Assembly: GCA_005880795.1 (NCBI GenBank)
Contig: VBGP01000030.1
Span: 1 to 46,545, forward strand
Source of the DNA: Chloroflexota bacterium
Lineage (GTDB): Bacteria > Chloroflexota > Dormibacteria > Dormibacterales > Dormibacteraceae
DNA length: 46,545 nucleotides
Direction of reading: 5' to 3'
Shown: in pieces, positions 16,806 to 25,360 of the stretch
Position numbering within the stretch: position 1 is the stretch's first letter
Layout: each line of letters opens with the position of its first letter
Notes under the pieces: generated by a model
What the model saw: the letters and a program-made list of their open reading frames with translations, nothing else
What the model was told of the DNA's origin: nothing
Database searches by the model: none
Position numbers and translations under genes: made by a program

Positions 16806-17054
16806 ATGAACGGAGTTCGCAAGACAGTCGCAGCGGCCGCCATTGCAGGTTCGATGCTGGTAGGAGGTGTTGCGGGTGCGGTCCTATACGGAGCAACCAC
16901 GCTCGCCGCCCAGGCGGCCTCACCGTCGCCGAGCCCTTCGTCAGGCACGTCGTCCGGTACGTTCGTCTCCAATGAGACCGCGGCTCATGAGGCCGGGGAA
17001 AGCGCCGCGCGCGAGGCGCAGGAGAACGCGGGCCAGGTCCCGACCGTTCCCTAG
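16806..17054 (+). CDS. Small secreted protein (82 aa)
   Basis: Starts at ATG 16806 behind AAGGAGG (16792-16798), one of the strongest ribosome sites in the window. Residues 1-37 form a signal peptide or signal anchor (AAAAIAGSMLVGGVAGAVLYGA). The mature part is Ser/Pro-rich, then Ala/Glu-rich (ETAAHEAGESAAREAQENAG), probably disordered or helical. No family is recognised. The strong start suggests an abundant product. It diverges from the diiron gene. Confidence 0.65.
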   Translation: MNGVRKTVAAAAIAGSMLVGGVAGAVLYGATTLAAQAASPSPSPSSGTSSGTFVSNETAAHEAGESAAREAQENAGQVPTVP

Positions 17055-17091
17055 CGGGACGGCGGGTCTCCCCCGCTCCCTGCAGAGGTAA

Positions 17092-17118
17092 GCCCCTCTC
17101 CCCGGCGGGGAGAGGGGC
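17092..17118. terminator. Perfect 12-bp hairpin between convergent genes
   Basis: GCCCCTCTCCCC / GGGGAGAGGGGC with a 3-nt GGC loop, between the small secreted protein and proline dehydrogenase. There is no T-run; it may act as a bidirectional terminator or transcript-end stabiliser. Confidence 0.55.
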
Positions 17119-17140
17119 ACGCGGCGCCTTTGCAAACGCA

Positions 17141-18064
17141 TTACGGCAGGAGTTGTCTTGCCACGAACCAGACGTTGGCGGGGCGCTCCGCCAGGCGCCG
17201 GAGGTACCAGGCATACCAGGCGTCGCCATAGGCGATGAGGTCTCTTACACCAAAACCCTCCCGCGCGAGGCGGAGCTGTTCGTCGGTCCGGATTCCGTAC
17301 AGCATCGCGACCTCGAGCTGCTTTCGCTCGATGCCCAGCGCCTGCGCAAAACGCCACGCTTTCGCGACCATGTCCGTGTCGTGCGTGGCGAGCACGAGGC
17401 GTAACCGCTGCTGCTTGACCTCGGGCAGCATCAGCACGCACAGGGCCAGGTAGTTGGCGTCGACTTCCTTCTTCGCCGCGAAGGCGATCGTCGAAGGCTC
17501 GGCGTACGCGCCCTTGACGAGCCTGATCGCGGGCTTCAGGGCCATCAGCTCGACCACGTCGCTCACAGTGCGGTGAAGGTATGCCTGCAGAGCGATGCCG
17601 ACGTTGGGGTGCGCGGTCCGCACGCGGCGATACAGTTCGAGCGTCCGCTCCGTGTACTCGCTCCCCTCCATGTCGATCCAGAGGTAGCTCTTGGCCTGGG
17701 TGGCCGCCCGAGCCAGGCGGTCGAGGTTGGTGTAAGCCGCGGCCGCATCGATGTCGAGGCCGAGCTGAGTGGGCTTGACGGAGATCTCCGCCTGCAGGCC
17801 GGTCGAGGCTGCGAGGACCTCCTCGTAGTGGGCGACCACGCGCTTTGCGTCTTCTAGGTCGGTGATGTTCTCGCCTAGCAGGGTGAAGAGGGCGCCGACG
17901 CCCTGGGCCTTGAAGTGCGTCGCCGCCTTCAGAGCGGCGTCAAACCCCTCGCCCGGGAGAAAGCGCCTGACCGCGCGCTGCGCGAAGCGCCAGCGCGGTA
18001 CGTGGGAGGCTAGCCAAGGGTTCCGGGCACACCACAGCAGAAGCTGTCGCATCAGGCTCTGCAA
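17141..18064 (-). CDS. Proline dehydrogenase (monofunctional)
   Basis: Oxidises L-proline to pyrroline-5-carboxylate with FAD. The 307-residue protein has the PRODH barrel landmarks: SVKPTQLGLDID, WIDMEGSEYTERTL, LQAYLHRT, RLVKGAYAEP, LATHDTDM, AMLYGIRTDEQ, and the C-terminal YLRRLAERPANVWF that contacts substrate and flavin. Length matches single-function enzymes such as those of Deinococcus or Bacillus, not PutA. It starts at 18064, or at Met5. No P5C dehydrogenase lies next to it. A long hairpin precedes it by 9 nt. Confidence 0.92.
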   Translation of the reverse strand: MQSLMRQLLLWCARNPWLASHVPRWRFAQRAVRRFLPGEGFDAALKAATHFKAQGVGALFTLLGENITDLEDAKRVVAHYEEVLAASTGLQAEISVKPTQLGLDIDAAAAYTNLDRLARAATQAKSYLWIDMEGSEYTERTLELYRRVRTAHPNVGIALQAYLHRTVSDVVELMALKPAIRLVKGAYAEPSTIAFAAKKEVDANYLALCVLMLPEVKQQRLRLVLATHDTDMVAKAWRFAQALGIERKQLEVAMLYGIRTDEQLRLAREGFGVRDLIAYGDAWYAWYLRRLAERPANVWFVARQLLP

Positions 18065-18072
18065 AGACTAAT

Positions 18073-18100
18073 GAGCGGGAGCCGCTTCGGACTCCCGCTC
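18073..18100 (-). terminator. Long hairpin just upstream of proline dehydrogenase
   Basis: GAGCGGGAG (18073-18081) pairs with CTCCCGCTC (18092-18100), with an inner CCG/CGG extension and a bulged A. It sits 5 nt after the zinc-ribbon gene stop and 8 nt before the proline dehydrogenase start, with little T-run. Either a terminator of the upstream gene or a structure that limits access to the proline dehydrogenase start. Confidence 0.5.
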
Positions 18101-18105
18101 AGTCC

Positions 18106-18342
18106 CTACGCAGGTCGATCGCCCCCCAGCGAACACTCGACGCTGCAGAAGGCATCCTCACCCCGCCACACGGCGCCGAAGTCGATCGGCGCGGCGCAGC
18201 TCGCACAGTAGGTAGGCGCCGGTGTCTGACGCTGCACCAGTTGAAGCGCAGCTCCAAACCGGCTTCCCGCCAGCCCCCGACGTAGGGCGACGCGCTCGGC
18301 GCTGCCCGACGCCCTATCGAATGGAAGCTGCACGATGCTCAT
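18106..18342 (-). CDS. Small zinc-ribbon-like protein (78 aa)
   Basis: Starts at ATG 18342 behind GGAGAGGA. The C-terminal half has two cysteine pairs, YCASC and FCSVEC, separated by 17 residues, suggesting one zinc ribbon; the N-terminal half is basic (RVALRRGLAGSRFGAALQ). Not recognised as a family. The gene precedes proline dehydrogenase on the same strand, separated by a hairpin. Confidence 0.6.
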   Translation of the reverse strand: MSIVQLPFDRASGSAERVALRRGLAGSRFGAALQLVQRQTPAPTYCASCAAPIDFGAVWRGEDAFCSVECSLGGDRPA

Positions 18343-18458
18343 TTCCTGTCCTCTCCACCAACGCAACCCGCGGCTGACAGGGCAAGTATCGACCCCGTAG
18401 AGATTCTGTCACCGTACGGCTGTAGGAGACAAGGCTCATACGCGCCGTAAGTTTTTGT

Positions 18459-18492
18459 AAAGGAAAAGGTGCCCGCTTCCCACAGGCACCTT
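18459..18492 (-). terminator. Intrinsic terminator of the small hydrophobic protein gene
   Basis: AAGGTGCC (18466-18473) pairs with GGCACCTT (18485-18492); on the minus strand the stem is followed by TTCCTTTAC. Confidence 0.65.
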
Positions 18493-18513
18493 GTCAACGC
18501 TGCGGTGTGCCGT

Positions 18514-18681
18514 TTACCAGTAGTACCAGCGGCTGCCTTCGGCCGAGCGTACGAAGAAGCCGAGCAACCAGAGGATCAGCCCGATGACGAGCAGAATCCA
18601 GAGGATGTGAAGCGCTGGTGCCAGCAGACCGCCCCCGCCGAGGAGCAGCAGCAGCAGGATCAAAACGATCAACGCAACCAC
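18514..18681 (-). CDS. Small 'hydrophobic protein' of actinobacterial type (55 aa)
   Basis: Starts at GTG 18681 with AAAGGAGGTG upstream (18691-18700), a near-perfect Shine-Dalgarno. The product is two membrane segments, VALIVLILLLLLLGGG and HILWILLVIGLILWLLGF, ending GSRWYYW. The ILW...LWLLGF core and aromatic C-terminus match a widespread small membrane protein of actinobacteria annotated only as 'hydrophobic protein'. Function unknown; a terminator follows it. Confidence 0.75.
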   Translation of the reverse strand: MVALIVLILLLLLLGGGGLLAPALHILWILLVIGLILWLLGFFVRSAEGSRWYYW

Positions 18682-18803
18682 TCTTGATTACACCTCCTTT
18701 TCGAACTGTGCCTCGATGAGGGCCAGCCGGGATCTAAGCCTCTGCTTGAGAAACGCCTCTGCCAAGGCGCGTTACTCAGGGTTCGGACGCAAGGCGCTCG
18801 GCC

Positions 18804-18840
18804 AAAGAAAAAGGGCCGCTCCACGAAGGACACGGCCCTT
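18804..18840 (-). terminator. Intrinsic terminator of the two-TM protein gene
   Basis: AAGGGCCG (18811-18818) pairs with CGGCCCTT (18833-18840); on the minus strand the stem runs straight into TTTCTTTGG. Confidence 0.75.
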
Positions 18841-18871
18841 CAGCTCCCCTGAGGAGGGTCAGGGAGACCGG

Positions 18872-19201
18872 TTAGGACGGAGACGGCTTGGCGCTTGGTG
18901 AAGCGCCCCCGCCGCCGCTACTCGGCATCGGCGAGGTCACGGACGGGTTGTTGATCGTCGACGGCGCGCCGGACCGCGTGCCGAACCAGTTCCACTGCGT
19001 GAAGCCGAAGAACAGGAGGATCAGCACAAGCAGGGCAAGGATCGCCGCGGCGACTCCCGCTCCCGCCCCAGAATCCGTGCCGCTTGTCTCGACGACCTCG
19101 GAGCCGGCCGGGCTCCAGTAGCGCCGAACGCTGTACCCACCGGCTCCCAGGAGCACGGCGAGCACCAGGATGATCAGCAGTACGAAAAGCAGGAATCCCA
19201 A
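18872..19201 (-). CDS. Two-pass membrane protein with Ser/Pro-rich tail (109 aa)
   Basis: I chose TTG 19201 because AAAGGAGG stands nine bases upstream; the longer Arg/Ser-rich extension upstream is not credible. TM1 is residues 2-22, a loop with WSPAGSEVVETSG follows, TM2 is about 48-68, then FTQWNWFG and a low-complexity Ser/Pro/Gly tail. Unrecognised. Its neighbours are also small envelope proteins with strong ribosome sites. Confidence 0.6.
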   Translation of the reverse strand: MGFLLFVLLIILVLAVLLGAGGYSVRRYWSPAGSEVVETSGTDSGAGAGVAAAILALLVLILLFFGFTQWNWFGTRSGAPSTINNPSVTSPMPSSGGGGASPSAKPSPS

Positions 19202-19331
19202 ACGTACGAACCTCCTTTGCTCAACTACGACCCTTGCTTCCCTCTCAACTCGCCGCTTGGGCCGCTCATCTCGGTAACGCCCGACGCCGGGGCGACTACC
19301 TTCGCTCGAACTCGGGTTGAACTCGGGCCGA

Positions 19332-20342
19332 CTAGGCCTCCGTGCTGGGGCGGCGTCGCCTGACCAGGCCCGCGGCCACCGCCAGGGCGACCACCGCCCC
19401 CAGCGCGACGCGCTGAAAGATCGAGCGTCGCGGAGGTATTGGCGGCTGCACTTCGGCTTTTTTCTGCTCGATCGACTCGACCGGCCTTCGCTTCTCCCTC
19501 GACTCATCCATCGGGCTCGCGATCAGGCCCCGGGTTGCCGGCTCGCCCAGCCGGAACCGGTTGAAGACCGCCCCCAGCAGGATCAGCTGGCTGAGCAGGT
19601 AGAACCACGTGGCGAGCAGGAAGAACAGCGCGAACTGGGCGCCATAGGTGTTGAAGCTGCCCGCGATCCGGGCGTAAAGCGGAAAGGCGAGCGAAAGGAT
19701 CTCGATGAGCACTCCCGCCAGCAGCGCCCCCGGGATGACATCCCGCATGCGGAATGTCCGGTTCGGGACAAACCTGTAGAGGGCGACCAGCAGCGAAACC
19801 ATCACGACGGAGCCGATCACGAAGCTGATGACGGCCCCGACCATTGGGACCGGGACGAAGCTCGCGATGGCGTTGACGCCGACCGTCACCACGATCGCAA
19901 GCACGAGCAGGACCATCATGATCAGGCCCATCAACCGCTGGCGCAGCATGTCCCGCTGCCGCGTGCCGAAGATCTCAGTGAGCGAGAACTCCATGGTGGC
20001 GAAGATGCTGCTCGCACTCCACAGCAGGCCCCCGATGGAAACCAGCCCCAGCAAACCCGCGGACTCGCGAACCCCCTGCAGGGCCTTTTGTAGCTCAGGC
20101 TGGGCGCTGGTTGGAAATACCTGAATCACCAGGATCTGAAAGTGCATGTTCGTCGCCGGGTCGCGGATCGCGAGCCCGATGATGGCCAGGGCGCCGAGGA
20201 TCATCGGAAACATCGACATGAAGCCGGCGAAGGCAAGCGCCAGGGCGTAGTTGCTGGCCTGACTCTCGCCGTACGCGGTGAGGACACGCGCGGGCAGCGT
20301 CTTCTGCGCCCGCTCGGCGAGCGCCTGGACCCGAGCTTTCAA
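19332..20342 (-). CDS. YihY/BrkB family membrane protein
   Basis: A 336-residue protein with six predicted membrane segments, YihY-type: NYALALAFAGFMSMFP near the N-terminus, GLLGLVSIGGLLWSASSIFATME, RFVPNRTFRMRDVIPGALLAG, and SFNTYGAQFALFFLLATWFYLLSQLILLGA. The C-terminal 70 residues are basic, with a last hydrophobic stretch and RRRR. The role is unresolved; it is not RNase BN despite the old name. It starts at 20342, 11 nt after the DUF3618-like gene, and completes a three-gene membrane operon. Confidence 0.9.
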   Translation of the reverse strand: MKARVQALAERAQKTLPARVLTAYGESQASNYALALAFAGFMSMFPMILGALAIIGLAIRDPATNMHFQILVIQVFPTSAQPELQKALQGVRESAGLLGLVSIGGLLWSASSIFATMEFSLTEIFGTRQRDMLRQRLMGLIMMVLLVLAIVVTVGVNAIASFVPVPMVGAVISFVIGSVVMVSLLVALYRFVPNRTFRMRDVIPGALLAGVLIEILSLAFPLYARIAGSFNTYGAQFALFFLLATWFYLLSQLILLGAVFNRFRLGEPATRGLIASPMDESREKRRPVESIEQKKAEVQPPIPPRRSIFQRVALGAVVALAVAAGLVRRRRPSTEA

Positions 20343-20353
20343 TTCCGCGATGT

Positions 20354-20809
20354 TCAGTCCGCCTGTGGCGGCGAGTGTCGGAACTCCGTCTCGCCCGACG
20401 GCCGCGCGACCCTCTCGAGGAGCGCGGTCGATGCGGTGCCGGCGAGCGCGGGCGCGACCTTACGCAGGATGCTCTCGATCATCCCCGGCTCGCGCTCGGC
20501 CTTCTCGTTGACCGTGACGGTCACTGAAGGGAGCTCATCCTTCAGCCGGCCCGAAAGGTCTTCGGCGAGGGAGCGCAGCTTCACTACCGAAAGACCATCC
20601 AAGCGGTCTTTGAGAGTCGGCTTTCGCATCCGGCGATAGATGAAAATGGCCGCGGCCCCGGCGGCAAGGACACCGAGGCCGATCGCGGCAAGGCGGCCGA
20701 AGCGGGCGGCGCTGGAGGCGGCCCGGCCCTCGAGCTCGGTCAAGTTGTCATCCATCCGGTCGCGCGTCTCTTTTATCTGCCGTTCGATTTCACGCGCCGA
20801 AGCGCCCAT
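20354..20809 (-). CDS. DUF3618-like membrane protein
   Basis: A 151-residue protein starting at ATG 20809 (AAGGA upstream). The N-terminus (EIERQIKETRDRMDDNLTELEGR) is the DUF3618 signature helix, followed by a single membrane segment (about 38-56) and an amphipathic C-terminal part. Its start overlaps the holin-X-type gene by 37 nt. This gene order recurs in Actinomycetota and Chloroflexota; function unknown, probably envelope or stress related. Confidence 0.8.
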   Translation of the reverse strand: MGASAREIERQIKETRDRMDDNLTELEGRAASSAARFGRLAAIGLGVLAAGAAAIFIYRRMRKPTLKDRLDGLSVVKLRSLAEDLSGRLKDELPSVTVTVNEKAEREPGMIESILRKVAPALAGTASTALLERVARPSGETEFRHSPPQAD

Positions 20810-21186
20810 TCCTTGTTCTCCTTCAGGCTTTCGATCGTCCGCGGAGGCAGACGGAGCTGCAATCGGGATTTGCCGATGCTGACCAGGGCGAGGCCGACGA
20901 CCATGTACGCGGCCAGCCATACGGCCGCCGCCTGCCAGTGCCAGGGCACGAGGATCACCACTAGCGACGGCAAGACGACGAGCAACCCGAAAACGAGCAG
21001 CAGGCCACCGAATGCCATGAGCCCGGCGGCAATCGCGTTGCCGGTGGCGAGCTCTTTCAGCTCTTGCCGGGCAAGCGCGATCTCGAGTGATACCAGGCGC
21101 TGTGCGTCGCTGATCACCGAGGCGATCAAGCCGCGTGGCCTCACGCTCTGGTCGGTCGCGGTGGTTTCGACAGCGGGCGGTCGCAC
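20773..21186 (-). CDS. Holin-X-like (phage holin superfamily III) membrane protein
   Basis: A 137-residue protein with two membrane segments (about 54-77 and 86-105) and an N-terminal amphipathic helix (ISDAQRLVSLEIALARQELKELA), the layout of 'actinobacterial holin-X' proteins (PF07332). Despite the name these are chromosomal, and no phage genes are near. It starts at GTG 21186 and heads the operon holin-X, DUF3618, YihY. Confidence 0.8.
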   Translation of the reverse strand: MRPPAVETTATDQSVRPRGLIASVISDAQRLVSLEIALARQELKELATGNAIAAGLMAFGGLLLVFGLLVVLPSLVVILVPWHWQAAAVWLAAYMVVGLALVSIGKSRLQLRLPPRTIESLKENKEWALRRVKSNGR

Positions 21187-21251
21187 TCGTGCCTCACTGC
21201 TTGAACGCTCCGCGTATTGGCCTTACGCGCAGGCGTTGACTCTAAGTGGGA

Positions 21252-22223
21252 ATGAAGGTTGAGCTCGGCTACACGCTCTCGAGCGAGGAGCGCCAGCCGG
21301 AAGAGCTCGTGAGGCTCGCTCGGCTGGCCGAGGAAACGGGATTCACCTACGCTCTGGTGTCCGACCACTTCCATCCCTGGACCGACCGCCAGGGAAGCTC
21401 ACCGTTCGTATGGGCGGTCCTCGGAGGAATCGCGGCAACCACGAAGCGCCTCCGCGTCGGAACGGGCGTTACGTGCCCGATCATGCGCATCCATCCGGCG
21501 ATCATCGCCCAGGCCTCGGCCACGATCGGCTGCCTCATGCCGGGGCGCTTTTTCCTCGGCGTGGGTAGCGGCGAGAGCCTCAACGAGCATGTGACCGGCC
21601 AGGGCTGGCCGCCGCCGGACATGCGCCAGGACATGCTCGAGGAGGCGGTCGAGATCCTGCGCAACCTTCACCGAGGCGGCGAGCGAAGCCACGACGGAAA
21701 GTTCTTCCAGGTCCACGACGCCCGCCTCTACAACCTGCCGGAAGAGCCTGTGCCTATCTACATCGCCGCAGCGGGCCAGCAGGCGGCCAAGCTGGCGGCG
21801 CGGGTCGGCGACGGTCTCATCTGCTCCGCTCCCTCCGCCGAAAGCGTCGCGGCGTTCGACGCCGGAGGAGGCGCCGGAAAACCTCGCTACGGCCAGCTGA
21901 CGGTGTGCTGGGCGAAGACTGAAGAGGACGGTGTCCGCACCGCGCATGAGTACTGGCCCATCTCGGGTTTGAGCGGACAGTTCAAGAATGAGCTAGCGCG
22001 CCCGGCGTACCTGATGCAGGCGTCGGAGCTGGTGACCCCAGAGATCGTGAAGAAAGAGATCGTCTGTGGCCCTGACCCCGAGCGCCACCTCCAAGGGATC
22101 GCAAAGTTCGTCAAGGCGGGGTTCGACCACGTGTATGTGCACCAGGTTGGCCCGGACCAGGAAGGCTTCATGCGCTTCTACGAACAGGAGATCTTTCCTC
22201 AGGCGGGCGCGATCGCGGCTTAA
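21252..22223 (+). CDS. LLM-class oxidoreductase, F420-dependent type (TIGR03557-like)
   Basis: A 323-residue luciferase-like TIM-barrel enzyme. It matches the F420-binding glucose-6-phosphate dehydrogenase-like group: [67 protein letters not shown] and [19 protein letters not shown]. The cofactor is assigned by family, not shown by the sequence alone. GTG 21246 is an alternative start two codons earlier. Its TAA shares bases with the stop of the convergent transporter gene (TTAA at 22220-22223). Substrate unknown. Confidence 0.88.
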   Translation: MKVELGYTLSSEERQPEELVRLARLAEETGFTYALVSDHFHPWTDRQGSSPFVWAVLGGIAATTKRLRVGTGVTCPIMRIHPAIIAQASATIGCLMPGRFFLGVGSGESLNEHVTGQGWPPPDMRQDMLEEAVEILRNLHRGGERSHDGKFFQVHDARLYNLPEEPVPIYIAAAGQQAAKLAARVGDGLICSAPSAESVAAFDAGGGAGKPRYGQLTVCWAKTEEDGVRTAHEYWPISGLSGQFKNELARPAYLMQASELVTPEIVKKEIVCGPDPERHLQGIAKFVKAGFDHVYVHQVGPDQEGFMRFYEQEIFPQAGAIAA

Positions 22224-23518
22224 CCCGGCAGCCCGTTGGTCGCGACCTGGTAGACCAGTGCCACGTCGGCCAGGACCATGACGCCGGCGGCCCCCCACCC
22301 GACAACCTTGGTCGCCATTCCGTTCACGAAATCGCCCATCACCTTGCGGCTGGAGGTGATCAGCAGCATCAGGACGATCAGGAAGGGGGCGATCAAGCCG
22401 TCGAGGACCTGCGAGTAGAAGAGCGCTTTGATTGGGTCGATCGATGAAATCGCGAGCTCCATCGCGACGAGGAAAGCGAGTCCGATCACGAGATAGAACT
22501 GCGGCGCGTTGCGAGCTTTTCGGCCGAGGCCGCGCCGCCATCCGGCCAGGCCCGCGACGCCGAATGCAGCCGAGGCGGCGAGAATCGGAATCGCGAGCAG
22601 ACCTGCGCCGATGATTCCCACCGCAAACAGAGCCGTCGCGTAGTGGCCGGCGAACGGCTCGAGTGCGCGAGCAGCGTCCGCCGCCGTTCTGATCTGAGCG
22701 TGATGTGAGAACAGGACCGCGCCCGTGGCGACGATGATGAAGAAAGCCGTCACGTTCGACCACACCATTCCGATCGTGATGTCGAGGTTCGAACGGCTCA
22801 AGCGCTGGACGCCGCGCTTCTCCTCCACCTCACCGCTCGTCTGCCAGAAAAAAAGGTACGGCGTGATCGTTGTGCCCAGCATGCCGACCGACGCAAGGAG
22901 AAAGCCCGCGTTGAGCTCCACGTGCGGGACGACCGTGCTGCGCAGCACATCCGACCAGTTGGGCCGCGCGAGAAAGGCGGCGAGGATGTAAGTGGCGAAA
23001 ACCGCGACCAGCCACAGCATGTATCTGCTGATCACGCGGTAATCGAGAAAGATCGTGAAGCAGGCCATCGCGGCGGCGAGCGGAACGATCCAGTAGATGA
23101 ACCTGATCCCCGTGAGCAGCTGGATCGCTGCCCCCATCGCGATCAGGTCCGCACCCATAGTGATCACATTTGCGATCACCATCAGCAGCACCGCCGGTGT
23201 CGCGACCCGGGCGCTATAGGTGGTGCGAAGAACGGTGGCGAGGTCCGTCTTCGTCACATGGGCGACCTTGGCCGACATCTGCATGACCACGATCAACAGC
23301 GGGGTGGACAGAAACAGGAGCCAGTTCTGGGCGAAACCGGCTGTTGCGCCGACGATCGAATAGGTCGCAATCCCCGCCGGGTCGTTGTCTGCCCCGCCGG
23401 TGATGACTCCCGGACCGATGCTCTTCAGGATGTCGACGGGCGAGAGGCGCTCCTTGACCGCCTCGCGCGCGGAGGGAGCTTGCGGCTTGCGGGCCGTGCG
23501 CCTCCCTACCTCTGCCAT
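22220..23518 (-). CDS. Nramp-related metal transporter, NRMT-like (predicted Mg2+/Mn2+)
   Basis: A 432-residue, 11-segment SLC11/Nramp-family transporter. Classical Nramps bind Mn/Fe with Asp-Pro-Gly-Asn in TM1 and a Met in TM6. Here TM1 reads [14 protein letters not shown] (Asp46-Pro-Ala-Gly49, so Asn is Gly) and TM6 reads [11 protein letters not shown], with Thr where the Met would be. These two changes are those described for Nramp-related magnesium transporters. It is therefore more likely an Mg2+ (or Mn2+) carrier than a classic MntH. Its N-terminus overlaps the preceding gene's end by 13 nt. Confidence 0.82.
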   Translation of the reverse strand: MAEVGRRTARKPQAPSAREAVKERLSPVDILKSIGPGVITGGADNDPAGIATYSIVGATAGFAQNWLLFLSTPLLIVVMQMSAKVAHVTKTDLATVLRTTYSARVATPAVLLMVIANVITMGADLIAMGAAIQLLTGIRFIYWIVPLAAAMACFTIFLDYRVISRYMLWLVAVFATYILAAFLARPNWSDVLRSTVVPHVELNAGFLLASVGMLGTTITPYLFFWQTSGEVEEKRGVQRLSRSNLDITIGMVWSNVTAFFIIVATGAVLFSHHAQIRTAADAARALEPFAGHYATALFAVGIIGAGLLAIPILAASAAFGVAGLAGWRRGLGRKARNAPQFYLVIGLAFLVAMELAISSIDPIKALFYSQVLDGLIAPFLIVLMLLITSSRKVMGDFVNGMATKVVGWGAAGVMVLADVALVYQVATNGLPG

Positions 23519-24111
23519 CTACTTGCACCGATCACGCTGGGCGGCGTGGCGATCGTCCAGCTGCTCCTGGTGTCCTCTTCGAGGATCTCGCGCACGAGGA
23601 ATACGTCTGTCTCATCGACCCTCATCACCAGCAACGCGTCCCCGTTCTCGACGCGTCGTCGAGCGTCTTCGACAAACTCTTCCAGAAGCAACTTGCGCAG
23701 GTCGCCCGCGTTGCGACGATCGACGATCGCCTGCTGGTACGGAGTGACACGGCTTCGCTCGAGGACGAACTTGCACGCGAGCTCAGCTGTCTCGCGGTCG
23801 GGAAACGCGGCGATCAGCGTCTGGTCGAGCAAACCGGGGGTTTCATGACGATCGGCAACCTTGAGGTGAGACGTGTCCAGCTCCTTGATGCCACGCCCGA
23901 TGCGCGCGCGCGCCTGTTTCACGAGCTCGTCGCGGTCATCGCTCCGATCCAGCTGCCCCGAGATCACGAGGCGCTCGCCGGCCACGCGCACCGAAACCCG
24001 GTCGCCGAGGACGGGATGCGGCTCGCCGGTTTCTCCCGCCAGCACGGCATTCCACCAGTGCGCGATCCCTGAGCCATCCCCTTCCCGAGGGGGCGCTTTG
24101 CTGCGCCTCAT
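23506..24111 (-). CDS. Hypothetical protein with BON-like N-terminal segment
   Basis: A 201-residue soluble protein. Residues 35-75 ([40 protein letters not shown]) look like a BON-type alpha/beta unit; the rest contains [18 protein letters not shown] and a long helix. I do not recognise the whole. It is the first gene of a two-gene operon with the Nramp-related transporter, whose start it overlaps by 13 nt, so a role in metal homeostasis is possible but unproven. Confidence 0.65.
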   Translation of the reverse strand: MRRSKAPPREGDGSGIAHWWNAVLAGETGEPHPVLGDRVSVRVAGERLVISGQLDRSDDRDELVKQARARIGRGIKELDTSHLKVADRHETPGLLDQTLIAAFPDRETAELACKFVLERSRVTPYQQAIVDRRNAGDLRKLLLEEFVEDARRRVENGDALLVMRVDETDVFLVREILEEDTRSSWTIATPPSVIGASRWQR

Positions 24112-24161
24112 CCCAGAACCAGAACGCGTGCGCAGCCACGAGCGGCCGTTGCGCGTTCCTT

Positions 24162-24725
24162 ATGCAGATGCACACACCGCAGATCGAGCCACCGCGGATC
24201 CTGCCCGAAAGCGTCGACCGGCGGCTGTACTTGATGATCCATGGCCTCCCCCATTCGCCTGTCGGAGACCGCTACGTGACGCTGCTCTCCGACCTGGGCG
24301 AGGGACTTGGGTGGGTGGGCGCGGGCGTCGCGCTGGCCTGGCTTGGGGGATCTCGCGGCCGGCGGGCGGGTCTCGCCACCGCGATCGCCTCGTTGGGCAC
24401 GACCTATCTCGTCCAGCGGATCGTGAAGCCGGTCTTCAAGCGCCACCGTCCACACGTCGGGCGCGATGTCCTGGTCGTCGGCATCCGCACGACCGACGCG
24501 TCGTTTCCTTCCGGCCACTCCGCGTCGTCGTTCGCGGCAGCCACCGCGCTGACGGCCTTCTATCCCAAGTCCGGTCCTCTTGTCTTCACGCTCGCGACCG
24601 GCATCGGCGCATCGAGGGTGCATCTCGGGCACCACTTTCCGAGCGATGTCGCGGTAGGGGCGCTGATTGGAGTCGCCACGGGCGCCTTCATCGCGTGGCT
24701 GATCAAGGTCCCCAAAGCCCTCTAG
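24162..24725 (+). CDS. PAP2-family membrane phosphatase
   Basis: A 187-residue protein with the three PAP2 motifs in order: KPVFKRHRP (motif 1), FPSGHS (motif 2, with the catalytic His) and ASRVHLGHHFPSD (motif 3). Membrane segments flank them. Such enzymes dephosphorylate lipid phosphates such as phosphatidic acid or undecaprenyl diphosphate. It starts at ATG 24162 or Met3. Divergent from the BON-like gene. Confidence 0.9.
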   Translation: MQMHTPQIEPPRILPESVDRRLYLMIHGLPHSPVGDRYVTLLSDLGEGLGWVGAGVALAWLGGSRGRRAGLATAIASLGTTYLVQRIVKPVFKRHRPHVGRDVLVVGIRTTDASFPSGHSASSFAAATALTAFYPKSGPLVFTLATGIGASRVHLGHHFPSDVAVGALIGVATGAFIAWLIKVPKAL

Positions 24726-24734
24726 AGGCAGAGT

Positions 24735-24764
24735 GGAGGGCTCGGCCATTGCTGGCCAAGCTCC
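24735..24764 (+). terminator. Hairpin after the PAP2 gene
   Basis: An imperfect stem around GGCCA-TTGC-TGGCC (24744-24757), extended by GGAG/CTCC, ten bases after the PAP2 stop. It lacks a T-run. Confidence 0.4.
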
Positions 24765-24815
24765 CCCAACTCGTTAACGGGTCACGCCGCCCCACTACTG
24801 AAAATTTCTAAAGGG

Positions 24816-25316
24816 CTATCCACTTTCCGGACGTGGCCGCCCGGAGTCGAGCGGCGCCTCGACGGGCGCGGCCTCCATCGCACCCGCTGCCCGGAGCAGC
24901 TCTTGGGCTTCCTCCAGGCGCGGCCCCGACACGCTGACCAGGAACCGACCCGACTCGACCTCCTGCTCGTAGAAGAGGGCACGGTCGCCGGAGGCCGCCA
25001 TGCTCAAGAGTGCCCCCGCGAGGCCGCCGGTCGCGGCCCCCGCCACCGCGGCGAACAGGAAGGTCGCCAGAAGGTTCCCCGGGACCAACGGGTGGACGCC
25101 GGGCACCATCCCCGTCGCGATCGCCCCCACCAGGGCGCCCAGCACCGTGCCCGCCACGATGCCTCCCAGCACCTTGAGGCCGTAGTGACCGCGCCGACCG
25201 GTGTGGGGCGTGGACACCGCGACCTCGTCGGGCCCGAACCCCGCCTCCTTGAGTTTTCGAAGGGCCGCGTCAGACTCCGGGCGGGATCTGAACAGGCCTA
25301 CGACTGTGTCAGGCAT
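24816..25316 (-). CDS. YflT-like general stress protein with Gly-zipper membrane segments
   Basis: A 166-residue protein. The N-terminus (TVVGLFRSRPESDAALRKLKEAGF) resembles the heat-induced stress protein YflT/17M fold. The centre holds two Gly/Ala-rich membrane segments (LGGIVAGTVLGALVGAIATG and FLFAAVAGAATGGLAGALLS), and the C-terminus repeats a small alpha/beta unit (GRFLVSVSGPRLEEAQELLR). It starts at ATG 25316 behind AGGAGG (seven-base spacing). Function unknown; stress is the family's usual theme. Confidence 0.75.
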   Translation of the reverse strand: MPDTVVGLFRSRPESDAALRKLKEAGFGPDEVAVSTPHTGRRGHYGLKVLGGIVAGTVLGALVGAIATGMVPGVHPLVPGNLLATFLFAAVAGAATGGLAGALLSMAASGDRALFYEQEVESGRFLVSVSGPRLEEAQELLRAAGAMEAAPVEAPLDSGRPRPESG

Positions 25317-25360
25317 TAGACATCCTCCTGTCTAGAGGTAACGCCTATCCTGTTGCGACC

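Noticed and set aside
17092-17118. REP-type repeat family at the 12-bp hairpin
   Set aside because: No second copy of the sequence is seen in the window; other hairpins differ in sequence, so a single terminator-like structure is the simpler reading.
20773-21186. Prophage remnant indicated by the holin-X-like gene
   Set aside because: No terminase, capsid, endolysin or integrase nearby; this family is chromosomal and part of a conserved DUF3618/YihY operon.
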